Positions 54,111 to 63,410 of a stretch of DNA of 64,000 bases are shown here, piece after piece; position 1 is the first letter of the stretch, and every line of letters starts with the position of its first letter. This DNA is from JAVVEG01 sp041751425. Lineage in GTDB: Bacteria; Pseudomonadota; Gammaproteobacteria; Pseudomonadales; Pseudohongiellaceae. Both the position numbers and the translations under genes were made by a program. The notes under the pieces are model-generated. The model was not told the origin of the DNA and made no database searches. It was given only the letters and a program-made list of their open reading frames with translations. Location: positions 130,047 to 194,046 of the forward strand of contig JBGSXL010000002.1 of assembly GCA_041751425.1 (NCBI GenBank), in the 5' to 3' direction.

Positions 54111-54809
54111 TTACTCAATTTTTATTTCATCGAAATTTCTGGCGATGGGGTGTGTTGTTTTCAGCTTGTAAGGATCCAGCGGAGAATCTTTGGGGCGAAT
54201 CAACCAGGTGGTCTGAAAACCTGCCTCCTTGGCTGCGTTCAGTTCTGCTTCAATATCAGACAGAAACAATATACGGTTTGCGGGCCAGGCTATCGCATCC
54301 GCGATATTCTTGTATGAAGCCTTGTCGTTCTTGGGGCCAAACGTTGTGTCGAAATAGCCGGAGAATAACAAGCGCAGATCGCCGAACTCCGAATACCGAA
54401 AGAACAACCGTTGAGCTTTTTCAGAGCCGGAAGAATAAACGTATAAATTGATACCCAGCTCAAACCATTCTTTCAGTTTGTCGGGAACATCCGCATAAAC
54501 ATGCGCCTGAAATTCACCTTGTTGATAACCCTGCTCCCAGATCATGCCCTGAATGGCTTTCAACTCTGTGATTTTCTTGTCATCCTTGATCCAATTCAGC
54601 AATTGCAGAATCAGCGCGTCGGTATCCGCCAAAGAAATTCCCGTGTATTCACTCATGCTGCGCAACTGGCGCATCACGTCGCGATTCTCGCGATTCGCCC
54701 GAATGAAACCAGGCAGGTTCCTGGCTGCGTAGGGAAACAGTACTTCTTTGACAAATCCGATTGAGCTGGTTGTGCCTTCAATATCCGTTACGATGGCAAG
54801 TGGTCGCAT
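54111..54809 (-). CDS. mtnC: Acireductone synthase (enolase-phosphatase E1)
   Basis: HAD enzyme of methionine salvage, 232 residues: enolises and dephosphorylates 2,3-diketomethylthiopentyl-1-phosphate. DIEGTTSSIGFVKEVLFPYA carries the nucleophile Asp, with YSSGSEKAQRLFF and FLSDIEAELNAAKEAGF later. It overlaps the mtnD stop by 1 nt (TAATG). Order B-D-C on the minus strand. Confidence 0.96.
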   Translation of the reverse strand: MRPLAIVTDIEGTTSSIGFVKEVLFPYAARNLPGFIRANRENRDVMRQLRSMSEYTGISLADTDALILQLLNWIKDDKKITELKAIQGMIWEQGYQQGEFQAHVYADVPDKLKEWFELGINLYVYSSGSEKAQRLFFRYSEFGDLRLLFSGYFDTTFGPKNDKASYKNIADAIAWPANRILFLSDIEAELNAAKEAGFQTTWLIRPKDSPLDPYKLKTTHPIARNFDEIKIE

Positions 54810-55366
54810 TAGGGCTCCAATCTTGAGAACTGCTCGGCAATCGGACTACCGGTGTAATGGGCCACCCAGCCTTCCTGATTGTTGAAAAAACGAATGGCGA
54901 CAAATGCCGGTTGCGGCCCCATATCAAACCAATGCGGGGTATTGGCTGGTACGGAAATTAGATCTCCTCTCTCACACAGCACTTCATAAACCTTGTCTTG
55001 CAAGTGCAGACTGAACAATCCACAGCCATCGACAAAGAATCGCACCTCGTCTTCAGAGTGACGATGCTCGCTGAGAAATTTCTGGCGCAACTCTGGCACT
55101 TTCGCTTTCACTTCTGGGTTGCTGGAGTCCAGACTGATCACATCCACGGTTTGATAACCATCTTCCGCAATCAATTTATCTATCTGTTCCTGGTAGGCTT
55201 GCAGGATTTTCTCGCTACCATCGCCCGCTGTCACAGACCCTTTTGTTTGCCACTGCTCAAATCTGATCCCCGCTTCCTGCAGGACGGTCGTAATCACTTT
55301 ACGATCGCTGCTGGCGAGCACAGCTTCTTCGGAATTGTTATCTAAAAATACAGTTAAGCTACTCAT
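54809..55366 (-). CDS. mtnD: Acireductone dioxygenase
   Basis: Cupin that oxidises acireductone to ketomethylthiobutyrate and formate (iron form) or an off-path product with CO (nickel form). From ATG 55366 (AGGGGA upstream) it is 185 residues. The metal ligands lie in HRHSEDEVRFFVDG (His-x-His, Glu) and a distal His in PANTPHWFDMG. Middle gene of mtnBDC. Confidence 0.95.
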   Translation of the reverse strand: MSSLTVFLDNNSEEAVLASSDRKVITTVLQEAGIRFEQWQTKGSVTAGDGSEKILQAYQEQIDKLIAEDGYQTVDVISLDSSNPEVKAKVPELRQKFLSEHRHSEDEVRFFVDGCGLFSLHLQDKVYEVLCERGDLISVPANTPHWFDMGPQPAFVAIRFFNNQEGWVAHYTGSPIAEQFSRLEP

Positions 55367-55393
55367 TGTATTTCCCCTGCATACCACTGCTCA

Positions 55394-56086
55394 TCATACT
55401 TTTTCGCCCACCCGCCAAGTGTATTCCAACAGATACTCAATAGCTTCAAGTTGTCGCATGGCCTCTGCCATATCGCGCCCCCAGGTATACACACCGTGCC
55501 CGCTGATCAGATAGGCATGGCCGCAACCGTGCTGGTTCATTTCTGCATCCACCTGCTCAGACAGTGCAACCATATCCTGTGAATTGGCAAACACGGGCAA
55601 TCTCAATACCGTCTCATGCGTCGTAATGCCAGAAAACGCCTTCAACAATTCCAAACCCTGCAAAAATACCGCTTCTCCCTTTTTGAATGCTGCCTGGGAT
55701 ACCAGTACCGAGTATAAGGAGTGTGTATGCAGTATCGCGCCAATCGCTGCGTCGCGTCTATACAGCTGAGTGTGTAACAAGGTCTCCGCAGAAGGCTTGG
55801 CAGTACTGCAAGTTTGGCTTCCGGCAGAGTGAGAATCCAGAGTGACACGCATGACATCATCCGATGTCAGCTGCCCTTTGTGCCTGCCGGAGACGGTTAT
55901 CGCAAAACTCTCCTTGTCGAGTCTCTGCGAGAAATTACCACTGGTCGCCGGTACCCAACCGCGCTGATAGATATGCGCACCGGCAGCAGCGATATTTTCT
56001 GCTGCAGATTGCAGGGATGCACAAACATCTGTAGCAGATGTATCCGAGGTAAGATCCTGAGGTTTGGATTGTATAGCCTTGTTCAT
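55394..56086 (-). CDS. mtnB: Methylthioribulose-1-phosphate dehydratase
   Basis: Class II aldolase-fold dehydratase of 230 residues. WVPATSGNFSQRL at about residue 45, HTHSLYSVL with the zinc histidines, and GHGVYTWGRDMAEAM are visible. First gene of the salvage run. mtnA and mtnK/mtnP are not beside it, so the first steps must be encoded elsewhere. Confidence 0.95.
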   Translation of the reverse strand: MNKAIQSKPQDLTSDTSATDVCASLQSAAENIAAAGAHIYQRGWVPATSGNFSQRLDKESFAITVSGRHKGQLTSDDVMRVTLDSHSAGSQTCSTAKPSAETLLHTQLYRRDAAIGAILHTHSLYSVLVSQAAFKKGEAVFLQGLELLKAFSGITTHETVLRLPVFANSQDMVALSEQVDAEMNQHGCGHAYLISGHGVYTWGRDMAEAMRQLEAIEYLLEYTWRVGEKV

Positions 56087-56132
56087 AGAGTGAGATTATA
56101 GCCTGATTCCAAGCCTGAGCAGCAAGGCTGAA

Positions 56133-57320
56133 TTAGTCCAAAAGACAAACCAAACCCTTCAGATAAAGGCTTTCGGGGAATGGTAAACCTATTGGATGGT
56201 CATCACACTGATGCAGATATCGCACTATTTGCCCCTGACGACCGGCATCCAGCAGACCATCCGCAGTAATCTTTTGAAACATCGGCAGATCGATAGCGCC
56301 GGAGCATGAAAATGTGACCAGATACCCTTGTGGTTTCAAGAGGCCGGCAGCCTGCATGGCAATGTCCTTATAAGCACGGGCTGCTTTACTAAACTGGGCT
56401 TTGCTCTCGGCAAACTTGGGAGGGTCCAGTACAACCAGATCAAATTTGCGCTCGGCTTGTCGGTATTCGCGCAGTAACTCGAAGACATTGGCATTCACGG
56501 TCTCGTATTTCTCTGCTGCAAACCCATTTGTCTGGAAATTTCGGGTTGCCATCCCCAAGGCCGGCGCTGAAGAATCCACGTTCAGCACATGGGTCGCTCC
56601 GCCCTGCAGAGCCGCCACACCAAAACCACCGGTGTATGAGAAGCAGTTGAGGACGGTACGCCCTTGCGACAGATTTTTTACGACTTCGCGATTATCGTAT
56701 TGGTCCAGATAGAAACCGGTCTTGTGTCCCGTAAATACATCCACATTGTAGAGTCGTCCCTGCTCATTTATCTGGATAGCTTCCGGCGGCTCCTCTCCCC
56801 ACAAAACTCCTTTGCTTGGACCAAGCCCTTCTCGCGCACGCACGGCGACATCGGAGCGTTCGTAGATTCCTGCGCAAGGGTGTAATTTTACCAATTCACT
56901 AACAATGGTTTGCTTCCACTTTTCAACGCCGATACAAAGGAACTGGCAGACAAGGAAATCGTTATAGCTGTCAACGATTAATCCGGGTAAGCCATCGGAT
57001 TCGCCATAGACCAGTCTGCACGCAGTACGAGTCTCATCTTTTACGTATTGCTTTCTGCGCAGCAATGCACTTCGCAGTTTGTTCGCAAAAAATGCAGCAT
57101 CAATTTTTTCATCAGTATTAAAGGTCCAAACGCGGGCGCGAATCTGCGATGACGGCGAGTAGGCTGCCAGCGCCAGCGGGCGGCCGCTGGCATCTGAAAT
57201 TTTAATCGTGTCTCCTGCCTCCGGATTGCCGTCAATTTGCTTAACGGCTCCGGAGAAAATCCAGGGATGATGGCGCTGCAGAGAAGACTCCCGCCCTTTG
57301 TTCAATTGCATAGTCTTCAT
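56133..57320 (-). CDS. rlmI: 23S rRNA (cytosine-1962-C5)-methyltransferase RlmI
   Basis: Class I SAM methyltransferase with an N-terminal PUA domain (about residues 1-75: KGRESSLQRHHPWIFSGAV), 395 residues. SAM site LNCFSYTGGFGVAALQGGA, VVLDPPKFAESKAQF and the catalytic cysteine in TFSCSGAIDLPMF are clear. Confidence 0.93.
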   Translation of the reverse strand: MKTMQLNKGRESSLQRHHPWIFSGAVKQIDGNPEAGDTIKISDASGRPLALAAYSPSSQIRARVWTFNTDEKIDAAFFANKLRSALLRRKQYVKDETRTACRLVYGESDGLPGLIVDSYNDFLVCQFLCIGVEKWKQTIVSELVKLHPCAGIYERSDVAVRAREGLGPSKGVLWGEEPPEAIQINEQGRLYNVDVFTGHKTGFYLDQYDNREVVKNLSQGRTVLNCFSYTGGFGVAALQGGATHVLNVDSSAPALGMATRNFQTNGFAAEKYETVNANVFELLREYRQAERKFDLVVLDPPKFAESKAQFSKAARAYKDIAMQAAGLLKPQGYLVTFSCSGAIDLPMFQKITADGLLDAGRQGQIVRYLHQCDDHPIGLPFPESLYLKGLVCLLD

Positions 57321-57362
57321 TTTGTCGCCTGTCTTGTCTATCTTAAACTGCCCGTGCGTTAG

Positions 57363-58340
57363 TTATTCTGAAACGTTTACCGTAACGTATTGATCATGAT
57401 ACAGACCACCGTCATCGGCTCGCGCCCATAGAATATAAGTGCCGGGCTCGTCGAATGTCACGCTGACCTCATAGATGCCATCGTCCGGCACAGGAGGTGG
57501 AACCCACAGCGCCCCCCAGGGAGAGTTGGCAGATGCACGCGTGTCTTCCCATGGCTTGACCTGCGGTGGATCGAAAGTCGCAACACCGTCGCCACGATAA
57601 ATATTCCATGACAGGAACAGGCCATTGGTTTTGCCAACCGTAACCTGACGTGGTGGACGCATCATGCGCTCCAGTAACACCTGATCTGTTTCCTGTTGGG
57701 TAGTGGTTCTTGGTTTGGGTAAGCCATCGTCTTCAACCAGAGCACGCAATAACAGCGGTTCACCTACGCGAACACTGCGCACAATGTCACCGCCTATCTG
57801 ATCACCCAGCACGGTCACTACTGGCGGTGTATTAGCGCGCGATTCAGGTGTGCTGGTTCCTGCGCCGAGCGAACCGGTTTCCGATGCGATAACCACATTG
57901 TCTACAATATAGTCTTTCGCCAGTGTTGCATACGCTCTGCGTGTAACGCCATTGCTCGTTATCTCCCAGACCATCTCCCTGTCGCCCCAATCTGCCGGCA
58001 CCTGAACTTTGAATGTGAAGCGATTGCGGCGCGGCAGAAAATGTGTGGGCTGGCCCCTATCTGCGTCTCCCGGTGAAAAGAAATTGTTCACCCCAACAGG
58101 CACATTCAACGCCTCATCCCAGTTTTCATTGTGATAACCAAACAGAAAACTATAAGTGCCATCTTCGTTCTGTTGCCAGCCCTCATAGGCCGGTTCAATG
58201 TATTGCCCTTTGCTGTACGTTTGTGCTTGGCTTGTTGGAACAATAAGCAGCAAGCTGGCCAGAGCAAAGGCCGCTGATAAACCGAAAAACTTTTTGTACA
58301 TAACCTTACTGCGAGACTTCAAATCGACTTGTACGACCAT
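57363..58340 (-). CDS. Unknown secreted protein with C-terminal Ig-like/cadherin-like beta domain
   Basis: From ATG 58340 (AAGGAG, 8 nt spacing) it is 325 residues. The N-terminus has a basic n-region and a hydrophobic core ending SQAQ, a plausible signal peptide; ATG 58301 is an alternative start. The body is rich in beta-strand and Pro/Gly patterns with WNIYRGDGVATFDPPQ and a C-terminal FDEPGTYILWARADDGG like a PKD/Ig fold. No catalytic motif seen. It is 61 bp downstream of the pirin gene, likely periplasmic or surface-exposed. Function unknown. Confidence 0.8.
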   Translation of the reverse strand: MVVQVDLKSRSKVMYKKFFGLSAAFALASLLLIVPTSQAQTYSKGQYIEPAYEGWQQNEDGTYSFLFGYHNENWDEALNVPVGVNNFFSPGDADRGQPTHFLPRRNRFTFKVQVPADWGDREMVWEITSNGVTRRAYATLAKDYIVDNVVIASETGSLGAGTSTPESRANTPPVVTVLGDQIGGDIVRSVRVGEPLLLRALVEDDGLPKPRTTTQQETDQVLLERMMRPPRQVTVGKTNGLFLSWNIYRGDGVATFDPPQVKPWEDTRASANSPWGALWVPPPVPDDGIYEVSVTFDEPGTYILWARADDGGLYHDQYVTVNVSE

Positions 58341-58401
58341 CGCCAACTCTCCTTCATTTATTATGATTCTTCATAGAAAGTCATTATTTCTAAAACGCCC
58401 C

Positions 58402-59262
58402 TCACCGTTCCGGCAAAGGAATGTGCTCCTCATCATCGCCGGGAATCGTTGGAAACAAGCCCTGTTCCCAACGCTGCTTCGCCATCTCCAAACGCGCTTT
58501 GCTATGCGATACAAAATTCCAGTAAAGGTACGGAGGTCTTTCAAACCGTTCACCACCGAGCAACATATAGCGCGTTGTTGTCAGCGACTCGACTATTTCA
58601 TCCTCTGCATCCAACAAAACAAACTGACCCGCCTTAAATTCTGCGCCGCCGATTCTCACACTGCCATCAATTACATAGACGGCAGTCTCCTGATTTGCGT
58701 ATGGGCGATTAACAACAGCACCTGCTTTGCAGATTACATCCAGATAAAACATTGGCGAGAACGTTTTTACGGGAGCCGCTCTGTCGAACGCTTCTCCAAC
58801 AATCAAACGCATCATGGTTTTCTCATGATAGATGCAGGGCAACAGCTCAGAGGAAACATGCGAAAATTCCGGCTCAATCTCTTCTCTTTCTTCCGGTAGA
58901 GCAACCCAACACTGAATGCCATCCAGCTTATGCGGTTTGCCACGTACTTCCAGCGTTTCGCGCTCGGAATGTACAATCCCCTTTCCTGCCGTCATCCAAT
59001 TCACATCACCGGGAAAAATTTCCTGCACAGATCCCAGACTATCCCTGTGCAGCATACTACCAGTAAACAAATAGCTGATTGTCGCTAAACCTATATGGGG
59101 ATGAGGCCGCACGTTAACGCCTTCACCAACGGGAAAATTGGCTGGCCCCATGCGATCAAAGAAAATAAATGGGCCTACCATTTTCTTTTTGAAGTGCGGC
59201 AGGATACGCGAGACGGTAAAACCGCCAAGATCCTTAGACTCCTCTTTCAGATAAGTTGCCAT
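58402..59262 (-). CDS. Pirin family protein
   Basis: Bicupin of 286 residues with the pirin metal motif RPHPHIGLATISYLFTG and GDVNWMTAGKGIVHSERE. Some bacterial pirins are quercetinases, others regulate pyruvate dehydrogenase; the substrate here is unknown. The second cupin has PMFYLDVICKAGAVV and a C-terminal aromatic tail. It is 97 bp downstream of the NHL gene and follows its terminator. Confidence 0.9.
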   Translation of the reverse strand: MATYLKEESKDLGGFTVSRILPHFKKKMVGPFIFFDRMGPANFPVGEGVNVRPHPHIGLATISYLFTGSMLHRDSLGSVQEIFPGDVNWMTAGKGIVHSERETLEVRGKPHKLDGIQCWVALPEEREEIEPEFSHVSSELLPCIYHEKTMMRLIVGEAFDRAAPVKTFSPMFYLDVICKAGAVVNRPYANQETAVYVIDGSVRIGGAEFKAGQFVLLDAEDEIVESLTTTRYMLLGGERFERPPYLYWNFVSHSKARLEMAKQRWEQGLFPTIPGDDEEHIPLPER

Positions 59263-59287
59263 GCTTACTGCCTCTGGCTCTACCAGT

Positions 59288-59330
59288 AATAAAAAACCAC
59301 CATCCGCAAAATGTCATGCCGATGGTGGTT
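59288..59330 (-). terminator. Strong intrinsic terminator after the NHL-repeat gene
   Basis: On the minus strand AACCACCATC (59330-59321) pairs perfectly with GATGGTGGTT (59304-59295) around a 16-nt loop and is followed by TTTTATTA. It ends the NHL gene transcript 30 bp after its stop and separates it from the pirin gene. Confidence 0.85.
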
Positions 59331-59359
59331 CTTGTATGTCTTCGATCAGGCGGAAATAT

Positions 59360-60430
59360 TTACTGCCTGACGTAACGCTTGATTCCACCTACGGGGCCAA
59401 CTTCAGCGCCATATATCACGCCATTGCGGTCAGCTACCACACCTTCAGCTGTACAGGTACCACGGCATTCCGGGATCGGATCAGGAATCAGGTAATGTAC
59501 TTCACCTGTCACCGCACTGCCTACGCGAATACCGCGCAACCAGGCACCGTTGGCCGGATTAACTGAGCCAGATTCGGAGTCTGCTGCGTACAGCACATCA
59601 TTGGCGTCAATATACAGACCGCTGTTACGGCTGAACTGGTACCAGGTATCCAGCAATTCACCGTCCTGAGAGTAAATCTGGATACGGTTGTTGCTGCGAT
59701 CCGCCACGAACAGGCGACCTTGTGAGTCCATAGCCAATGAATGTGGCTGCATCAACTGACCCGGGCCATTGCCGTATTCACCCCAGGACGTGATGTATTC
59801 ACCGTCACTGTTGAACTTAAGTACACGAGCGGGAGCACCTTCCGCATTGGAGTGTCCTTCTACAGCAAATATATTGCCGTTGGGGGCTACATAGATATCG
59901 TTAGGCTGGAAAAAGTAATCCGGAGCTCTCGCGCCGCCTGGCTCTCCAAGGGACATCAATAACTCACCTTCCGGGCTGAACTTGTGAATTTGATGACCGA
60001 TTACATTGGCAGGTTCGCCCTCTGGCGTACGGTTGTCACGACCGTCAGTTACCCAGATATTGCCGTCAGGATCTACAGTAATGCCGTGCGGCCACGTGAT
60101 AACTCCCGCTCCAAAGCTGGTTACCATATTGCCGTCTGCATCGAATTTCATGATTGGGTCGAGATGAGAGTTAGTTACACAGGCACCAACATTGCCGCTG
60201 CAACGCTCACCCACCCAAATGCTTACGCCGTCAGGATCGATATCCACGGCACTGGTAGAACCCCAGGTTCTGCCTTCCGGCATCTTCGCCCAGCCTTCTA
60301 TCGTCTGGTAGGGGTTGGGCAGATCATTGGTGGGCGCCATGTCAGCCTGGGCGAATGCCAGTACTGGTGCTACAGCCAATGCTGCAGAGAATTTGATCAG
60401 CGCTGAGCGCATACTTTTATGAGTTGACAT
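59360..60430 (-). CDS. Exported NHL-repeat six-bladed beta-propeller protein
   Basis: From ATG 60430 (GGGAGA upstream) it is 356 residues with a signal peptide ending about VLAFAQA. At least five NHL-type blades: for example MKFDADGNMVTSFG, HKFSPEGELLMSLG, LKFNSDGEYITSWGEYGNGP and QIYSQDGELLDTWY, each with an FxxDGxxxxxWG pattern. Two cysteine pairs (CSGNVGAC, CRGTC) suggest disulfides. The fold is shared with peptidyl-amidating lyase and scaffold propellers; activity unknown. Confidence 0.85.
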   Translation of the reverse strand: MSTHKSMRSALIKFSAALAVAPVLAFAQADMAPTNDLPNPYQTIEGWAKMPEGRTWGSTSAVDIDPDGVSIWVGERCSGNVGACVTNSHLDPIMKFDADGNMVTSFGAGVITWPHGITVDPDGNIWVTDGRDNRTPEGEPANVIGHQIHKFSPEGELLMSLGEPGGARAPDYFFQPNDIYVAPNGNIFAVEGHSNAEGAPARVLKFNSDGEYITSWGEYGNGPGQLMQPHSLAMDSQGRLFVADRSNNRIQIYSQDGELLDTWYQFSRNSGLYIDANDVLYAADSESGSVNPANGAWLRGIRVGSAVTGEVHYLIPDPIPECRGTCTAEGVVADRNGVIYGAEVGPVGGIKRYVRQ

Positions 60431-60528
60431 TATCAGAACGTTCTCCCTTATTGTTGGTGTTACTGAAATTGATAACGGTGTCGAGACTATCACAATGCCC
60501 ATTGAAATCAACAAAAGTCGGGTAAAGC

Positions 60529-60936
60529 CTATTTTTTCAAGAGGTCCCGGATTTCAGCCAGCAGCTCCTCTTCACGGGATGGCGCCGGCGGTGGCGCTAC
60601 GGCCATAGGAGCCGCTTCCTCTTTACGTTTCAATCTGTTGATCATTTTAACTGCCATGAATATCACAAAAGCAATAATCATGAAATCAATGACTGTCTGT
60701 GTGAACCGGCCATAGGACATGACTACCGCAGGTGATTCGCCCACCGCCTCCCTGACAGTAATAGCCAGATCAGAGAAGTCCACGCCACCCAGCAATACGC
60801 CTATGGGAGGCATAACCACATCCGCCACAAAGGATGAAACAATCTTGCCAAACGCTGTCCCGATAATCACGCCGACGGCCATATCGATAACATTTCCTTT
60901 AACCGCAAACTCTTTGAACTCTTGAACCATACTCAT
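60529..60936 (-). CDS. mscL: Large-conductance mechanosensitive channel MscL
   Basis: Pentameric pressure-relief channel, 135 residues (E. coli 136). N-terminal VQEFKEFAVKGNVIDMAVGV, two membrane segments (about 18-45 and 75-100) and a charged C-terminal tail EELLAEIRDLLKK. ATG 60936 follows GAGGA with 8 nt spacing; ATG 60945 is less likely. Confidence 0.96.
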   Translation of the reverse strand: MSMVQEFKEFAVKGNVIDMAVGVIIGTAFGKIVSSFVADVVMPPIGVLLGGVDFSDLAITVREAVGESPAVVMSYGRFTQTVIDFMIIAFVIFMAVKMINRLKRKEEAAPMAVAPPPAPSREEELLAEIRDLLKK

Positions 60937-61165
60937 GCAGCGCATCCTCTATTATTGTTGGTTGATAACTACTTTTCAGACCGGTGGTGCAAAATGACTG
61001 ATGTAGTTTATCACCATCCCTTACGCCGATAAGGAAAAATCAGCCGGGCAGCGTTAGCCCTCACTAATGTCATGTGTGCAACCGTACCGACACCAGCTCG
61101 CTGCGCTGGCAATCTCATCACTGGGACTTTCCAATAAACGATCCAGAGTTTTTTTGAGGTGCAAC

Positions 61166-61384
61166 ATGGATATTTTTAATAGAGATGAAAGCAAAGGTAA
61201 ATGGAAACAAACCGTTGGTGCTGCAAAGGTCACCTGGGGAAAACTGACTGATGATGAACTCCTGGAGACGGAAGGTCATGCGGATAAACTGGCCGGCAAA
61301 GTGCAAGAGGCATACGGCATCTCTCGCGAATTAGCGAAAGAACAGGTGGACGAATTTCTTGTCAAGAAACATAACACGCATTAG
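61166..61384 (+). CDS. CsbD family stress protein
   Basis: A 72-residue hydrophilic, Lys/Glu-rich protein: SKGKWKQTVGAAKVTWGKLTDD is the CsbD pattern. Members are induced by general stress; mechanism unknown. GAGGT precedes the ATG by 5 nt. It stands alone, 229 bp past the divergent mscL start, a gap in which nothing else is seen. Confidence 0.9.
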   Translation: MDIFNRDESKGKWKQTVGAAKVTWGKLTDDELLETEGHADKLAGKVQEAYGISRELAKEQVDEFLVKKHNTH

Positions 61385-61418
61385 GCCGGCACATGCATGA
61401 GAAGCACGCTCTATACAG

Positions 61419-62645
61419 CTACTCGTAACGCAGGGCATCAATCGGGTCAAGATTGGCTGCCTTGCCGGCTGGCAGGATGCCGAACAATATGCCTACAAAA
61501 CCTGAAAAACCCAGGGCCAGAGCGATCGCCCAGAGTGGCACATTGGCAGGTGGAAATCCCGGGATGCTGAACGCTATCAACGCGCCCATGCCATAACCAA
61601 ACGCCACCCCTATCATGCCGCCCAGTAGCGAGAGCACTACAGCTTCAATCAGGAACTGCAGCAATATATGATGCCGCCTGGCGCCAATAGCTTTGCAGAT
61701 ACCAATTTCACGAGTACGCTCAGTTACCGACACCAGCATGATATTCATGATGCCAATGCCACCAACCAAAAGTGAAATACTCACAATGCCACCGAGCACT
61801 ACTGTCACCATGCCGATGACTGTATCCACCGTCTCCATCAATTGTTCCGGAGTTTGAATCTGGAAATCCGCGCGATCGTTCAAGCCAATGCCACGCGCAT
61901 TGCGTAATATGGAAGTGACCTGACGCGAAACTTCTTCAACGCTGGCTTCATCACTGACACGCAGCTGAATCTGGATGTCTGTCTGCGCCTGATTACCCTG
62001 AATACTTTGCATGGTCGCAAAAGGCACCAGAACAATATCATCCTGGTTGAAACCCATGATATCGCCCTTGGATTCCAGCAACCCCACTATGCGAAACCAT
62101 TCGCCACCCAACTCCATGTATTCGTTCAATGGATCCTCTGGCAAATTGAGATTATCTCTTACAGCTTCGCCAATAACGGCAACCCGGCGCCTTGTATCGT
62201 TGTCACTGTTCGCCAGAAAGCGGCCGGAATGCACATAGTACTGTCCTACATCCCGATAGGCATACGTAGTACCCATAATCTGACTGAAGGAAGTTTGTGA
62301 ACCATAGCGAATCTGAGATGAGCGTGTAGCATACAAAATCGGGGTAATGGACGCGATTCCATCAACACGTCGTTCAATCAACTCAAGATCATCCGCTGTT
62401 AATCGCGCACGGCGCCCCTGCATCTGATCCTGTATAGGTGTGTAAGAGGCAATCGTCAGACTGTTACTGCCTAACGCAGAAAACTGCTCCCCCACCGATG
62501 CTCTCAGCCCCTGCGTCAACGACACCACTGCGATAACACTAGCAACACCGATCACAATACCCAGCGTAGTCAGGAAACTGCGAAACCCGTGCGCAAGAAT
62601 CGATGACAATGCAGATCGTGTGCTTTCAAATATTACAAATAACAT
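61419..62645 (-). CDS. ABC transporter permease, MacB type
   Basis: Inner-membrane permease of 408 residues with one N-terminal helix (about 18-40, with GIVIGVASVIAVVSLTQG), a large periplasmic domain (about 45-270), and three C-terminal helices (from about 280). This is the MacB/FtsX layout of tripartite efflux or lipoprotein export. GIGIMNIMLVSVTERTREIG is the family motif. The ATPase and membrane-fusion genes lie immediately upstream (30 and 42 bp gaps). Confidence 0.92.
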   Translation of the reverse strand: MLFVIFESTRSALSSILAHGFRSFLTTLGIVIGVASVIAVVSLTQGLRASVGEQFSALGSNSLTIASYTPIQDQMQGRRARLTADDLELIERRVDGIASITPILYATRSSQIRYGSQTSFSQIMGTTYAYRDVGQYYVHSGRFLANSDNDTRRRVAVIGEAVRDNLNLPEDPLNEYMELGGEWFRIVGLLESKGDIMGFNQDDIVLVPFATMQSIQGNQAQTDIQIQLRVSDEASVEEVSRQVTSILRNARGIGLNDRADFQIQTPEQLMETVDTVIGMVTVVLGGIVSISLLVGGIGIMNIMLVSVTERTREIGICKAIGARRHHILLQFLIEAVVLSLLGGMIGVAFGYGMGALIAFSIPGFPPANVPLWAIALALGFSGFVGILFGILPAGKAANLDPIDALRYE

Positions 62646-62675
62646 GGTGGTTTTCCGTTTTCTGAACTCTCACTA

Positions 62676-63368
62676 TCACGCCGTAGCCGATTGCAATTCA
62701 TCTCTATAAACCTTGCCGTCTTTCATCTCGACAATGCGGTGACAGTGACGGGCGATTTCACTCTCATGGGTAACCAGAATCAGTGTTTGTCCATCTTTGT
62801 GCAATTGATCGAACAACTCCATGATTTCCACGGTTGTTTGCGAGTCCAGATTTCCCGTGGGTTCGTCGGCCAATAAAATGGAGGGTTCTGTCACCAGTGC
62901 TCTGGCGATGGCAACCCGCTGGCGTTGACCACCTGATAATTGATTGGGCAGGTGATGCACACGATCAGCAAGATTGACGCGTCGTAATGCCTCAAGCGCC
63001 AGGCTTTTGCGTTCGCTCCAACGCACATTGCGATAAATGAGTGGCTGCATGACATTATGTAGCGCGGTGGCACGAGGCAATAAATTGAAGCTTTGAAAAA
63101 TGAATCCGATTTCCTGATTGCGTATTACAGCCAGCTGATTTGCATCCATGTTCTCAACGTTCTGCTCATTGAGAAAGTACTGACCACTGCTGGGGCGATC
63201 GAGGCAACCAAGTATATTAAGCATCGTGGACTTACCGGAGCCTGATGAACCAATAAAAGCCATGTACTCATTTTTTTCAATGTGTACATTGATACCATCC
63301 AGGGCGCGTACTGTGTGATCACCCATCTGATAATACTTGGTAATATCTCTCATCTGTATCAGTGACAT
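62676..63368 (-). CDS. ABC transporter ATP-binding protein, MacB/LolD type
   Basis: A 230-residue ATPase: Walker A GSSGSGKST at 40-48, Q-loop FQSFNLL, signature LSGGQRQRVAIARAL near 143, Walker B ILLADEPTGNLD, H-loop THE. With the permease it forms a type VII mechanotransmission transporter. Confidence 0.94.
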   Translation of the reverse strand: MSLIQMRDITKYYQMGDHTVRALDGINVHIEKNEYMAFIGSSGSGKSTMLNILGCLDRPSSGQYFLNEQNVENMDANQLAVIRNQEIGFIFQSFNLLPRATALHNVMQPLIYRNVRWSERKSLALEALRRVNLADRVHHLPNQLSGGQRQRVAIARALVTEPSILLADEPTGNLDSQTTVEIMELFDQLHKDGQTLILVTHESEIARHCHRIVEMKDGKVYRDELQSATA

Positions 63369-63410
63369 GCGGCGCTCTGAACTGTCTTGAATAAAATCAG
63401 GGATAACTGG

